Shown here: one piece after another, positions 27,636 to 40,084 of the stretch
Numbering within the stretch: position 1 is the stretch's first letter
How the letters are laid out: every line of letters starts with the position of its first letter
Assembly (NCBI GenBank): GCA_948567375.1
Contig: OX419759.1
Coordinates: 43,118,593 to 43,182,592, forward strand
Length of the DNA: 64,000 nucleotides
DNA from: Lunularia cruciata
Taxonomy: Eukaryota > Streptophyta > Marchantiopsida > Lunulariales > Lunulariaceae
Direction of reading: 5' to 3'
The notes under the pieces: model-generated
What the model was told of the DNA's origin: nothing
Database searches by the model: none
Seen by the model: the letters and a program-made list of their open reading frames with translations, nothing else
Position numbers and translations under genes: made by a program

Positions 27636-29344
27636 CAAGAGTATGATTTCATTGTTATTCACAAACCTAAAGTGGTGAACCGTGATGTAGATGAGTTAAG
27701 TAGAAACCCATGTCCCAACCAACAAGATCAGATTGGAGCACGTTGGCTTGGTGATATAGATAGGAGATGGTGCTAGGTTGGCACACATCTATCTTTCTTT
27801 GTATAATTTTTTGAGGCTTTGGTGGCATCTCTCTTAGTGCATACAAGAGGAGTTATTGAGGTCACAGATCCAGAGAGTGGAGATAGTGGTACAATTCAAC
27901 GAGACATTCATAATGATGTCTTGTTGATGGACTATCTTTGCACTGGTATTGTGGGTGGCACAATTAGGGCCAAGGAGAAAGCAATGTCCTTGAGCAAGCC
28001 AAACAGTTTAGATTGGAGGGTAGACACCTTCTTTGTGTATAGGAAGATGGTAGAGTGAGAGTAGTACCACTTCCATCTCAAAGACCATAGTTGATCCGTC
28101 ATGCTCATGAGGAGCTAGGACGTTTTGGAGTAAAGCATACATATAACTTACTATATCTAGTCATTATTGGTGGCATGATATGTAGATGAATGTACATCAA
28201 TTTATTGCAAGATGTGTGGTTTGTGATCGAGTTAGAGCATCATTTATGCTCATATGCTATAGTTACACTCATTAACTATCATGGGATTGGATTACCATTG
28301 GAGTTTGAACTTTGTGGGACCTTTAGAGTTGACTGTGAGACATTATCGGTACGTTTGGTGATGTTGGAGCACTTCTCTAAGTAGATTGAGTTGGTGGCAC
28401 TTCTTGATAAGTCTAGTGAAGGGACGGCTTACTCGTTCTTGGATCGGGTTCTTAGTCATTTTGGTGCACCAATTGAGGTTTTGACTGATCAAGGTATAGA
28501 GTTCTTGGGAGAGTTTCAGGTCTTGTGTGACAAGGCTTTGATTGATCATCACACTACTTCTTGAGATCACTCTAAGGCAAATGGCTTAGCAGAGAGAGTG
28601 GTTCAAACAATGAAGAGAGGATTGCAAAATTATGGTTTGTAGAGAGGCCACTTGGGAGAGGCGATCTCCAGTTACCTTGGCTGGCCATGGGCTATTAGTT
28701 CAACCGGCAAGCCTTCTTACTATCCTTCTCTCCTTACTTTCTACTCTATGGACAAGATCCAGATTTACTTGTTGCCATTCCTTGAGATGCTATTGTAGTG
28801 TTGGACTTGGATGATCCAAATGTATGAGTGCATGTTCTCAACGGGCAGAGATCTTTTGGAGAGTGATGCCAATGGCCTTTGAGAACTTGGCAATTGCTCA
28901 ACATAGGGATATCTTACGCTATGCTACCATTCAAGGAGGAGGTTATAGACCTTTGATCTATCAATTTCATCCATGTGATCATGTATATCTACAACAAATA
29001 ACACAAACGACACAACAATGTTTCTATAGGTTGCACTATCTTGAGAGTGCACGAGGTTTTGCCATCTAGAGTCCTTGTGTTGAAAGGACGTGATGGTGTT
29101 GTTTGGAAGGATCATGTGCACATGCAATTGTACGCCATGCCACCTCCTAAACATTGATGGTACTATGGACCCAAGCTTTGCACTTGTACATGTAGGCTTG
29201 TGGTGTATGTTATATTGCTCTTTTGGTGGAGTTGCTACTATGTTAATGCGTGATAGTTGTTCAAGAGGATGGCTTATGGCATGTATGACTCCTCCCCTCA
29301 CAGTGGTTCCTCAGGGACAATGGTTATATCCTAGATGTACTTGA
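27636..29344 (+). pseudogene. Copy C: RNase H end, integrase and damaged PHD finger
   Basis: Follows copy B from the end of RNase H through the HHCC module, DDE core (LTDQGIEFLGE and ANGLAERVVQ are readable) and the C-terminal module. The PHD finger at about 29,205-29,340 has lost several zinc ligands: CMLY for CMLC, RDSC for CDSC, GWLMAC for GWHMAC and LYPRC for LCPRC. Frameshifts and stops are frequent. The codon corresponding to the late-integrase TGA of copy B is CAA here too. Confidence 0.82.
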
Positions 29345-29511
29345 CATGTGGCTACTTCATCCTTTATATGGTATAGATTGCAGACAAATATCTAACAATG
29401 GGGCTAGATAGCATTTGGCATCTTGATCTTTTGCCCACCATATGGTATACCATATACTTGGAGTAGATGGCTATTTGGAGGTAGAGAGACCTAAATGCAA
29501 ACTAGTGACCG

Positions 29512-29600
29512 ATTGTGGTACTTTAGAGTCCATGTATGACTTATGTGTGAGTTGTGCTTCTATAGCGTGTGATGTTGTGCAACGATGTATATACGCACTA
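29512..29600 (+). repeat. 103-bp terminal repeat, copy C version (shortened)
   Basis: ATTGTGGTACTTTAGAG to TATATACGCAC, a diverged and slightly shortened copy of the repeat next to the copy A and B LTRs. It marks the 3' end of copy C. The following bases TACACAG belong to different sequence. Confidence 0.7.
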
Positions 29601-30319
29601 CACAGATAACATGATACATTTTGATAATCAAGTAAAACACCTATGGTTATCATTCAGAGAGATCTATTTAATTCATTTGAGTATATCATATGATTAACAA
29701 ATAATAAGCAACTATTCAAATAAACAATCACCTTGACTTCTATTTAATACAAGTAATAATTCAACTCAAATAGCCATGGTTAAATGAACTAAGAGGTATC
29801 TACATAAGAAAAAATTCCGTCTTCTGGTCTACTTTGATTGGTGGAGAGATTGGAAAGAAAATAATCCGCACATAAGTAAGGACTAGAGAAGAAAGATAGC
29901 TCCATGAGAAGAAGAGAAAAGACAAAATAATAGCAAAATTTCTCATTTTGAGTTGAACTATCTGTAGATTTTACTTATTTTCTCTTAAACAAATACATCT
30001 AATATCTTTTCTCTTAATATGATGCGAGAACCATTTCATTCCTTACAGAAGTCTATTCTAACTTAAATTGAATACAAGCTTAGGTCCCGTCCCGTTTGGC
30101 ACCAAGACATCAAAAGCCAATATTCACGTAAACATTTTATTTCATTAAGTGGCTTGACAAGTCGACAGTACCCGGCCTTGTGCGAAAGCTAGTCTTCGCA
30201 GATCTATAAAGAAGAAGAAAACGTAAACACGACAGATACAAGAACAAGAACGATGGAAGACCGATCAAGTACAAGGGATAAAACCATAAGAGGTATGGGG
30301 CTACCACATACCTTCTTAT

Positions 30320-30365
30320 GAGACATCTGTCTTACGATGCCTGAGACATCTGTCTTACGACGCCT
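30320..30365. repeat. 23-bp tandem duplication
   Basis: Two units of GAGACATCTGTCTTACG followed by A-T/C-GCCT, one base different. A third, partial unit (AAGAGATCTG) follows. Confidence 0.7.
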
Positions 30366-32865
30366 AAGAGATCTGATCGATGACACAGAGGACCCTCTTT
30401 TGTAAAACCGGCGAGGGCTTGAAAGAAGTCTGTGCGGGAGTCACAAGCGGCTACGAGTGCCAAGGCGTCTGTTTTGCATTCGTTCTTGACCACCTGGCGC
30501 CAGCGGCTGGCAACTGGCAACTGGCAGGCATCCGCCCTGGCAGCTCTTGCATTCGCCACTCTACTCGTTCCCGTGCTCAGTGACCGAGCGCCGCCAATTT
30601 GTCCAGTTCCCCCTCACGCCGACCCGGAATCCCGCCGGTTTTATTGACCGAACATTGACAATGCAATACCATCGTCCGCAAAGTGAAAGCCAGTTTTTCT
30701 TAATCAATCAACTGACGTGAAGGAATATATAACTCTGACATTAAACTGACAAACTCATCATGTTCAAGCGACTGTGGCGATACTTGATGACAGATTTCAA
30801 AGTGCGAACGATGACAACAAATCTGACCTGGATGGGAAGTTCACCCAAGACAGAGTCCGGGTTTCGATGTGTCCGTGAGTTTGCCAGAACTCGCGGTCTA
30901 ATGTACACACACCCGTGTGATAATTACCGGCGAGGTTAACGTCAATTTGTCCGACTTTGCGGATTACATAGAGAAACAGAAACCTGTCTCTATGTCCCCC
31001 GAGAAAATAAACCTGGATAGACTGGAATACCCATCGTAAATGATATGGGGTTGCCTTCAATTATCCGTCATATAAAGTTGAGATTAAAATTATTTAACAA
31101 AACCACAAAATATATTAAAATATTATATTATAATTTAATAAATTTTCAATTTATGTAAACCTCAGAACGTATATCTTGGTAACTTCGAAGATAAGGGCCT
31201 AAAGAGTATTGATTCAAAAGTCTTTGATATACAAATAGTTTCCGAGCAAGGATCAATCAAAATAATCTTAAATAATTTCATTAGAGTTTTAATGGTTTAA
31301 TTTATATTAGTAATCCAATCGAATTTCATATGGACCAAAATATAAACTACTCATAGAATAGGTTATATAAGTCAAGGTATAGTGTTCCTATGTTTGAAGC
31401 TAGTAAGATATACATTCTAAGGTTTACATAAACTGGAACTATATTAATTTATCATATAAAATTTTGATATTTTACATGGAATTTAGTATATAAATAATAG
31501 TATATACTTGGAAGAGATGCACCTCCTAGAGCCTTCGCTTAATGATTGACTTTTTAATGTGATACTATATAACATACATGTATAATGTAACAATCAAATA
31601 CAAAGAGTGATGGATATGAGGAATATATGGATAGATGAATTAAATGATTGGAGATTCTAACGGACATGAAATAATATCCAATCATGGTAACACAAAATCC
31701 TTGTTATCTTTTTTAATTCCAGGATAAAATTCGAAAGTGACACGCAAAGATAACAAGAAGGATAGGAAAGCCCATCAAACCTAAATAGATACTTATAAAT
31801 ATACCTTATATAAAGTCTGTCAACGTCGTTAATAACGTCGTACTTATTTATTCTAGTTTAAGCGTAGATGGATCAAGTCATTTAAAAATGATTCAAATGA
31901 ATAAGTATTTAAGGATGACAAGTTGGACAAAGGAGAAGTCACTTTAAGAATAAGATGGTGATGAATCATATAGAACATATATAACGTATGTATGCATTTT
32001 ACTTATTGGTAACATTTCTATGAAGCGCTTGATTCATAGAGATCATGCTTTCTAATAGAATATAAAAAGCTAAGAAATTAATTTTAGTAGAAAAGATAAT
32101 CAAACATAAATAAATACACATCAATATGAAAAAAGAAATGATTGAAACTAAAGAGTACAAAGAGAGAAGTTTTCTTAGTCTTGATTTATGGCCAATGAGA
32201 AATTTAGCAAATGAGCATACATTTTCTATATAGATAGATTAATAAGAAAAGGTAGTTAATTTCTTGAGATTTCTTAATAATGATAAAATATGATATAAAT
32301 TGATGAAGCATCGAACCGAACTATATGGAAACATGAAATACTTTACAAATATGATAACTAAAAGAAATTGATTAAAAATTATGAGCAAATTTGAAAACCA
32401 CTGTGTCAAAATCATGTACACAATAATATTATATATTCTTTGAACTTATTCTAAACGAGAATGTTCTTAATCTCAATAATGTTGCATTGTCTGATCGTAT
32501 GACATTTATATAGTCACCAGCATCTAACAGACGTGAAATACTCATAAATAAATTGAAATCTATGCGGAGAACTATGATATTTTCATTCTAGAACGTTTTC
32601 ATGAAATGATGAAAAATAACAATTGTTCACTTCTGCTTTCCAAAGCAATGAATTTCTAACATCAAATATGGAATTTGTTTACATTTATTTTCTTTAGACC
32701 CACTTTCTATTCAACCCTCCTTGTAGACTATGACAAACACCAGTGAAGTTCAGAACTGGACATTCAGCCTTCAATTCTTCCCTGAGGCAAGAAGCATTAG
32801 TCAAAGCATTCTTCTTTGGGCCGAATTGCTGAGTTCTGCTTCTACTTTTCTTACATGCATCACTG

Positions 32866-32889
32866 CACTTCCACTTCCACTTCCACTTC
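32866..32889. repeat. Hexanucleotide microsatellite (CACTTC)4
   Basis: Four perfect units of CACTTC followed by G. Confidence 0.8.
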
Positions 32890-34473
32890 GAGGGAAGCAT
32901 TTGCAATTCATAAACCCAAGATGGAGTCGCTGTTTCTTGCCAGAAGTTGAGCTAGAATGTACATCTACTTGTTTTGAAGAGGTCTAGCATTACATTGAAT
33001 TCGGCTGTGAGATTCATGCTATGCTAGTCTTGTGGCATAATTCCCCCCCTTCCTTCGTATCGGACTAGTCTGGATAGAATAGTCTGCAGAGTCTTTCGCA
33101 AGTGATGATTTCCTTGGGTGGATCAAGTCAAGATGAGAATCGACTTCAAAGAAGTCAACTACTTTCGTAACTCATAGCAAGCGTTTAGCGAAATGTAGAG
33201 ATCCACAACTCAGGTTTCTCCGGAGTACTAGCAAAGCTAACGTAGGGGCGGTTATACTTGGTGAGCTGAATGTTCTAGACAGGTCTGCCTGTCCTCGAGC
33301 ATCTTTTCCCAGCACTTCTTGGGACAGATTGGAACTTGATAGGTTGTACCGAAGCGGGATGCTTGCAGAGGTGCTACACTGGCTGTGGCTTGAATTGCTT
33401 TGATCCTCGTCTCGTATAATTCTGCGCGACTGGACGCTACTGTTGGACACGACCTGCTCATAACATCCTGGAAACAGCTACATTGTCATATCATTCTTTT
33501 GATCTAAGAAGTCCGTATGCTTCTAGAGGATGTCCATGCCTCACGTTTTTCAGTTCGTTTGCTTGAACAAAGCTGACGTTTGCAGGGCAGAACTACGGTA
33601 TCCCAGGTAGCTTTGGAATAGTGGAGGAAGATGCGCTTGGCGACGCGGACAATGCAGTTTAGGCATCATGCAGAGAAGGAGTAGGTTTAGAACGTTTGTA
33701 GGAGCAAATCCAAAACACGGAACGAACGTTCTAAGTGGAGTCGCGGAAGTTTGCTTGCCTGTCACGCTTTCGAACGGGAAACGAGGGACGTATGCGGTGA
33801 TTCTGTCCCTTGACTATTATGACACAAAAATTTTCAAGTCGCAGTCGATACCCCGGAACTAGGAACGCTACTAATATTTGAGCTATGAGTTTGTCGAATT
33901 TATACACTTCGCATCCAATTGAATTGTTTTACCTGGCTCTGGGCTGGGGCCCGCGGATCCAGCGTATCCTTCTGTCAAAGTAACTAATTGGGAGCACAAA
34001 TCTTTACCTTGGTCATAGACGGTCAAACACGCTCCCCTGAGTATGCAGTAGTCGGCCATAGCAGCTGAATCTCTCTTATCCTTTCTGCTGTTTTTGTGTA
34101 TTTCTTCCTGGTGGCGGTAGGACCATTAGGGCAAAAGCTTAGGCTGAATGGGGAGAAAACCTCGCGAGAGCATTAAAGTCAGGAGCTACATTTCGTATTT
34201 AGAGATAAGGAGTACGGTCTAGGGCATTGAATTGACCTTGTGTATGGGCAAATGCCCATCTTTTGGTATGGTGCATTCTTTATCTTGAACAACGTACAGC
34301 ACACGACAGTAGAAATGAGGACATTCCATGGGAACATGTCTGGTTCTGGGGGGAGTTCAATCGAAATGTGAATTTTCAGCGAAGTGAGGGCCAGATGATC
34401 GAAATTTGGGATGCACAGATTCATGGGGTGTTGGGGAGAAGAAACGAGAGTAGTGGATAACTGCTGTTAAGAC

Positions 34474-36345
34474 TTGTCGTGCGCCATCGCGATGATCAGC
34501 GTGCAGCGGTTCCGAGCGGGAGTTCCCTCGATCGCCATTCTCCCGTGGACAACCATCGCTTACATCTTGTCCTTGGTTCAGTCAGCGGCTTGTAGGAATC
34601 GCACGTCCGAAGTATGCCGTGCATTTCGACTCCATGAACGCCAGTCAAGGAAGTCCTTAGCTTTGCGGTGCCTTCAAAGACACCTTGGTATGGTCCCTCG
34701 TTGTTTCTCTTCTGTAACAAATCTTGATCTTTCGACCTTGACTCTATTACCAAGTGACGTTCCTTCATTGCCACCCGAAGAAATTCATCAACTGAGGCTT
34801 GCAAGAGCTTTCCCTAGTGTTCGCGTCTTGAAAGTGATGAACGTGAATGATGATTGCATTAAGATCATCGGCCGCATATGGCCTCAAGTTGAAGATCTGA
34901 CACTCGTCTATCGCTGTGATGTGCTACCTCAACCACAACTTCAAACAGTCCTTGAGACCTTTAGGTACCTCAAGGTTCTGGATGCGAGAAATCTGTCTTG
35001 CGACAACGTAACATTGACTCTGAACAAGTCAGAGTCTCTAAGTCTGCAGTCTTTGAATCTGGAGACGATTCCAGTTTGGAAGGATCTTGATTTGGAAATC
35101 ATTGCCAAAGTATGCACGAGTCTTGAGACGCTCTGCATCACTGTCCATCTTCGGCAATTCACCGGGAAGGGGTTTCTTTCCCTGGCAAATTCCTGTAGAG
35201 GACTAAGGAAATTACGTTTGTTTCTGTACATCGGTTCTGAGCGAGACTTCGGTGCTGAGAGTGCACGACAATGTCTACAGACCCTGGTGAAAATGGTCGC
35301 GGATTTCCCTAGAATCCAGCTCCATATTTCTCTAGGGCACATTCCCGCATCAATCACAGATCTTTGGATGGATTGTCTAATTAAAATAGGTGGAAACATC
35401 CGTTCCTTGATGCTCTATTTTTTGGACACTGAAATTAGAGGAATTCTGAGTTGCAAAAACCTTACCGAAGTTACCTTCGGATCTTGTGAGAGCTTAGGGG
35501 ATGAGGACCTTTTGAATGCAGTCAAAGCATGCCCTCAGCTGTCTACACTCCGTATCCTGGACTGCAAGCGGATCACTGACAAGGGATTAGCACAAGTGGG
35601 CCAAGCAGCTTCTTTGAGTTCCCTCTCATTATGTTGTCTCAAAATCGGCCTCAAAGCACTGTTAAATGCCATCAAGCCCATGTCACATTCGTTATCTGCT
35701 CTACGTCTAATGATAAGTGGGACAGTCGATTCTCTAGGTGGCTTGAGCGGGTGGCCAAATTTACATCGTCTTGATTTGACGCTCACCACCAGTATCGTCT
35801 CAGAGGTGTTTTCAGAGCCGTGGTTGGAGTCGTGTCCAAATCTGAGGCATCTGGGAATAGTCTTCCAGAACTGGTGTCCATCTAGTCTGCAGTTTCTTTC
35901 AGTTTCGCGAACACTTTCAACTATGTCTATATCGTTTTCGAACAAGGTACCCAGGAATGTTCTGCTGTCACTCCTGGAAGACATTGCCCGTCTTCCCCTT
36001 CTTTCTTCATTGGCCCTATACATATGTAACGAGGAATGGCTGACGGAGGATGCAGGAGCGGTGATTGCGAACTGTCCAAAGCTTCAAACCCTGAATATTA
36101 CTTGGACCTCGAATCTGCTTGCTATCGAAGATTTCGAATTTGGTTTACGACCATTCCTGATCAAGCTGCTGAGTATGAAGTGTCTTCAAAACGTTCAGCT
36201 GCCTTGCTCCTTGAGTGATGAGAACGATATGAGGATTTTCTACCGGGGTTTGCATGCCCACACGATGTACTCCCTGTTGAAGAGTATATACGACCTGAAA
36301 GCTCGAGAAGAATATAGACAGCGGCCATCGCTGAGGAGAAGGTAG
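34474..36345 (+). CDS. F-box/LRR-repeat protein, single exon
   Basis: An uninterrupted 623-codon frame. Residues about 20-70 form an F-box-like helix set (LPWTTIAYILSLVQ, then SEVCRAFRLHERQSRKSL), the part that docks to SKP1 in SCF ubiquitin ligases. The rest is a chain of leucine-rich repeats of the Cys-containing F-box type, for example CKNLTEVTFGSCESLGDEDL (about 326) and CPQLSTLRILDCKRITDKGL (about 353), which form the horseshoe that binds the target protein. The length and layout fit plant F-box/LRR proteins of the TIR1/COI1/FBL size class, but I see no feature that assigns it to a named receptor. The start could be the first Met or Met 7. The codons are unbroken, unlike the transposon region. 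Function: probable substrate receptor for ubiquitination; target unknown. Confidence 0.82.
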   Translation: MSCAIAMISVQRFRAGVPSIAILPWTTIAYILSLVQSAACRNRTSEVCRAFRLHERQSRKSLALRCLQRHLGMVPRCFSSVTNLDLSTLTLLPSDVPSLPPEEIHQLRLARAFPSVRVLKVMNVNDDCIKIIGRIWPQVEDLTLVYRCDVLPQPQLQTVLETFRYLKVLDARNLSCDNVTLTLNKSESLSLQSLNLETIPVWKDLDLEIIAKVCTSLETLCITVHLRQFTGKGFLSLANSCRGLRKLRLFLYIGSERDFGAESARQCLQTLVKMVADFPRIQLHISLGHIPASITDLWMDCLIKIGGNIRSLMLYFLDTEIRGILSCKNLTEVTFGSCESLGDEDLLNAVKACPQLSTLRILDCKRITDKGLAQVGQAASLSSLSLCCLKIGLKALLNAIKPMSHSLSALRLMISGTVDSLGGLSGWPNLHRLDLTLTTSIVSEVFSEPWLESCPNLRHLGIVFQNWCPSSLQFLSVSRTLSTMSISFSNKVPRNVLLSLLEDIARLPLLSSLALYICNEEWLTEDAGAVIANCPKLQTLNITWTSNLLAIEDFEFGLRPFLIKLLSMKCLQNVQLPCSLSDENDMRIFYRGLHAHTMYSLLKSIYDLKAREEYRQRPSLRRR

Positions 36346-39300
36346 TAGGTCGAGAAGGGTCCCAGATAATGACTAAAATCCTCTCATGTTAGAGACTCGG
36401 GCAACCCTTTGAGCTGTGCAGGTCATACAAGTCACGAAAGCTTTTGGTTAGCAAAGGCTGCCACATTATTTCGAGCTATTAAGGTAATGCAACTTTTGAA
36501 CTCCATACTTGTCTGTATGCCTTATCTGCTAGCTTAGCACAATTAGTTTTCCCAGAAGCTGGTTCAGGTCAAGAACTATTCTGCCTCCCATGCTTGATTT
36601 GTTTCATGGGTAACATGTAATTGAGTATTCTGTAATCAAAACGGATCCATGTACCATGTTGGATGGCCCGGTAGAGTATCTTATCTTATCTTAACCCTTT
36701 TCTCATGTCTTTCAGCGTCAATTTCAAGCATAAAAGAGGTGAATGGATTGATGGGGATCACGTCTTTTCTGTTCACGTGATAGCTACATCTCAACCTTCT
36801 TGTGCGTCAACAGAGCTGCAAGAAGTCGAAGATTCTTGCCAGAGAGTTAATCTCTGCTCCAAGTTGAGATATTGCTTCATATGGATTGCGTGATTCGGAG
36901 TAAAAGCATTGTTTTCTGTCTAGGACTTGAGCCTTACTTGAACTTGTGCATATCCACTGCTAGGCTTGAAGCTAAAATGCCAAGTGCATTCATGATTCTG
37001 GAATAACTAAAGGTTCAAAGCAATCAAGGACGGAAACTTGTCGACATTTCTTGTTCTTTATCTATGCTTTGTGCAACCGTCACCAAACACTAATTCTCCA
37101 TCAGGTTATTACGGGCCTTAGAATGCACTGACCACGATGCATTCTGGATGAAGGTGTCGTATGGACTTTTGTCTAAGCACCGCATCACTTATTGATCTAC
37201 ATTGACATGTAGAACTAGCATTCACTTAGAAGTGTAAGTGATAACTGTGGCCATTATAAATGCCAAAACCAGATAGAATTAAACCAAATTCCAGTCTATC
37301 CAGCTTTCTTACACAGCCGACAGTAGTTTTACCAAATGTTATGAGCAACAACGTTATCATGTCCACTTACTCAATCTGCCATACTCGTCCAAAGGGATGT
37401 ATAAGGCAGCAGAAATCACGTCTACTAACCACTTGACCGGACAGCGCATGCGCAAATACTTGATACTTCAGCATGTAGGCTTGTGAAGACATGCTACACC
37501 AAAACTTAACAACTCAAATCCATCATAGTAATTCACTCCTCTCTTTCATGGACAGAGACAGACAGACATCTATGAACGAGATACACCATTGTTCGCAAAT
37601 TTAGCAAATCTGAAGAAGAGTGACAGGACTGCTACCGGTTGATGTGACTTGTCATTGCAGAGCCAGCAGTCAAGTGTCGAATCGTATAGAGCTCCAGCAC
37701 AGGGAGGAGACAGTAAAAATCTGATTTAGTCGGTTGTAAAAGATAGTCCAGTATTCGTTCGAAAGTCAATGTTAAGCAAGGAGCACGGAGTGAAAGAGAT
37801 TTTATGATGAACAAATCTAATCGTACTGACAACAGCTGTACCGAGTATTACTGAAAAGTCTGCTAAAGTCTTCTAATCGTACTGGTAACAGCTGCATTGA
37901 GTATTTACTGAATAGTGTGCCAAAGTCTTCGAATCGTACTGATAATAGCTGCAGCAAGTATTCCTGAAAAGTCTGCTAAAGTCTTGGTCGAAGGTCTGTG
38001 AGAGAGAATATACGTAAAATTTAATTCCAAACATCCTTTGAAATTCTGTGTTATAACTGTAATTGCCATTGAAGAAGAAGAAGCTTTATTTGTGTTGTAA
38101 CCACTTGGTAATCATCACAGTTTAAGAAATAGAGTTAAGTAATTCAGTAAGCCGAATTGGTATGGTAATCCAAGTGACAGGTATTGATGTAAACCACTTC
38201 ACAGCACTCGTACCGTTCACTTTAGTACCTAGGCTAAAAAGGAACTTCCGTGTAAGTTCTTTGTGCCGCTATTTTTTCATTATGATTTGGGAGAACAGTT
38301 AATGCTTACGGACATTATGATGCAAGAAATCCCTTTTAAGTAATAATTTCTAGTATATTTCAGCAAGCACAACAATATTTTGGTGAATTAATCAAGATAA
38401 TATGTGATATAATACTCCATCGTTTCAACTCGATTGATATGTAAGATTTGAAGTTTCATTATACCTTTTTTTCCTTTTTTCTTTTTTCTATATTAAGATC
38501 AATAGTCTTATAATCTCTGCGATCTCAAGCTTCGATCATATCCATTCATACTTCTAAATTTAAAGCTCTTGTTTTAATTAAACCTTAAAATAATTTAATT
38601 AAACTTAAAAATTTAAGTAACATTGAGAGTTTAAATCTTCCCTTTGTTTACAATTATTTAGGAAGTTCTTACTTAACAAGCAACAAAGCAACCCCTTGCC
38701 ATATGTTGATTTCTTGTCTACTACCTCATCGATACAGTAACGATATTGTAAACATATTTCTTTCTAATAGTGATATTGTAAACATATCTCTTTGCATAAA
38801 TTTCTAATAATACGTCCATGAGGGAAAACATTTTTGAAATATCACACATTTAGTATCTTATTGATCGGTGAAGCATCTTTAGAACAATGTGTACATCTAA
38901 TATCTCAATATAATTAGTGTGAAGAACCATCTTTGGAGCATTTATTAACATTCAGCTTTAAATATCTTCAAGTGTATTTAGAGTAGTTGGGAACTCATTT
39001 TGGATGAGAAGCGATCCAAACTTTATGCACACAAAGCTTTTCAGCTCAGCTAGGGACAATTGCAAAGCGTATAAGATTAGTGATCGACATAAGAGTCGGA
39101 AGAATCGTGAGCTGAGTGAAGTAGGAGTAATCTTTCTATTTATCTTTCATTGCGTCCATGATTTCAACGAAATGGAGAAGAAGGTATCTCCACTGAAAAC
39201 CATACTTAATGGTGGGTATATAACATAGAGAAGACAAACTGGTCTCAAGACAATATATTATTCTGGAGACAAAAGTCTTGGCTGATCAAGTTTTAACTTT

Positions 39301-40084
39301 CCTTCCGTTGAAGTTACTGTAGTTGAAGATAGTATTCCCTGCCAAACACTAACATTGTATTCTACACAATTGCTCAAATTTCCCATGTTCAGCTCCAGAA
39401 AATATCAACTTTTGAATGACTAGTACTTAGTAAGATTAAGGACAGAATCACATATGCCAATTCAATTCCAAAACCTACAATACTTCCTATGTTCAGTCAG
39501 GCATCACACGTATGTTGAAGTGCTACAACTGGTCACACGCACTGGAAAAACATCCAAGTTAGGCCACACATTTCTGCTGATCCCCTTAAGACTACCATTG
39601 TTAAAACTGTCGCTTTTCATTTCCTCAGATAAGAGAAGAGGTTCACACCTTTCTTCCTTTTGAGATACCTGTAATTTAACAAGGACTTGGAGAAATCCGG
39701 TGATATCAAAGTGGCAGAATCACCCAAAACGAAGGAGGTAGATCATGCCTCTTCAAGCCATAAGATGAAGACATGTTCTTTTCTGTAAAGCTAGAAGCAA
39801 GTCGAAGAGACAGCATATGCGAAACTAATCAACGCCAAGACGCACTTGCCTCTTCAACAAGAAAGTGTTGTATCAAGTAAACTACAAGCACATGCATCTC
39901 CTTCTGCTGGTAGCAAACTGGTCCAAAGCACAAGCTTTTCTGGCTACTTACGCCACAGGCATGTAACACAATTCAATTTTGAGAGACATGAGCATCAGCA
40001 AATAAAGTCAAGAGTAACTGTTAAATTGATCTGAGTTTTGAGTCCACTCGTCCAACATGCTGATGTGATTCATGTGACTGATGC
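36346..40084. other. Intergenic region
   Basis: No supported gene. A pyrimidine-rich stretch ending in CTTTCAG at about 36,715 could be a splice acceptor of a 3' untranslated exon of the F-box/LRR gene, but nothing confirms it. 38,300-38,950 is AT-rich. One tandem repeat is listed separately. Confidence 0.5.
37816..37986. repeat. Three 56-57-bp tandem repeats
   Basis: Units start at about 37,816, 37,872 and 37,929 with TC-T/G-AATCGTACTG and share ACAGCTG, GAGTATT and CTAAAGTCTT. They are diverged by several substitutions each. No coding or promoter role is evident. Confidence 0.75.

Larger units (their letters stand above)
27636..29600 (+). mobile_element. Methyltransferase-carrying gypsy element, copy C (3' fragment)
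   Basis: Starts abruptly in RNase H (LQEYDFIVIHKPKVVNRD) and carries integrase, PHD finger, 3' leader and one 103-bp repeat, after which unrelated AT-rich DNA begins. No LTR core follows. It lacks Gag, protease, methyltransferase and RT, so whether this copy ever carried the methyltransferase cannot be seen. Decay is similar to copy A. Confidence 0.85.
29605..34473. other. AT-rich gene-poor region
   Basis: No supported gene. The part 31,080-32,700 is strongly AT-rich with no coding frame. A less AT-rich island lies at 30,400-31,060. A plus-strand open stretch of about 88 codons without a clear start (about 33,135-33,400) and a 64-codon frame at 33,668-33,862 are not recognised and may be chance. 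Short repeats in this region are listed separately. Confidence 0.5.

Noticed and set aside
35535-36023. Minus-strand 162-codon frame inside the F-box/LRR gene
   Set aside because: Antisense of the leucine-rich repeats; no independent motif.
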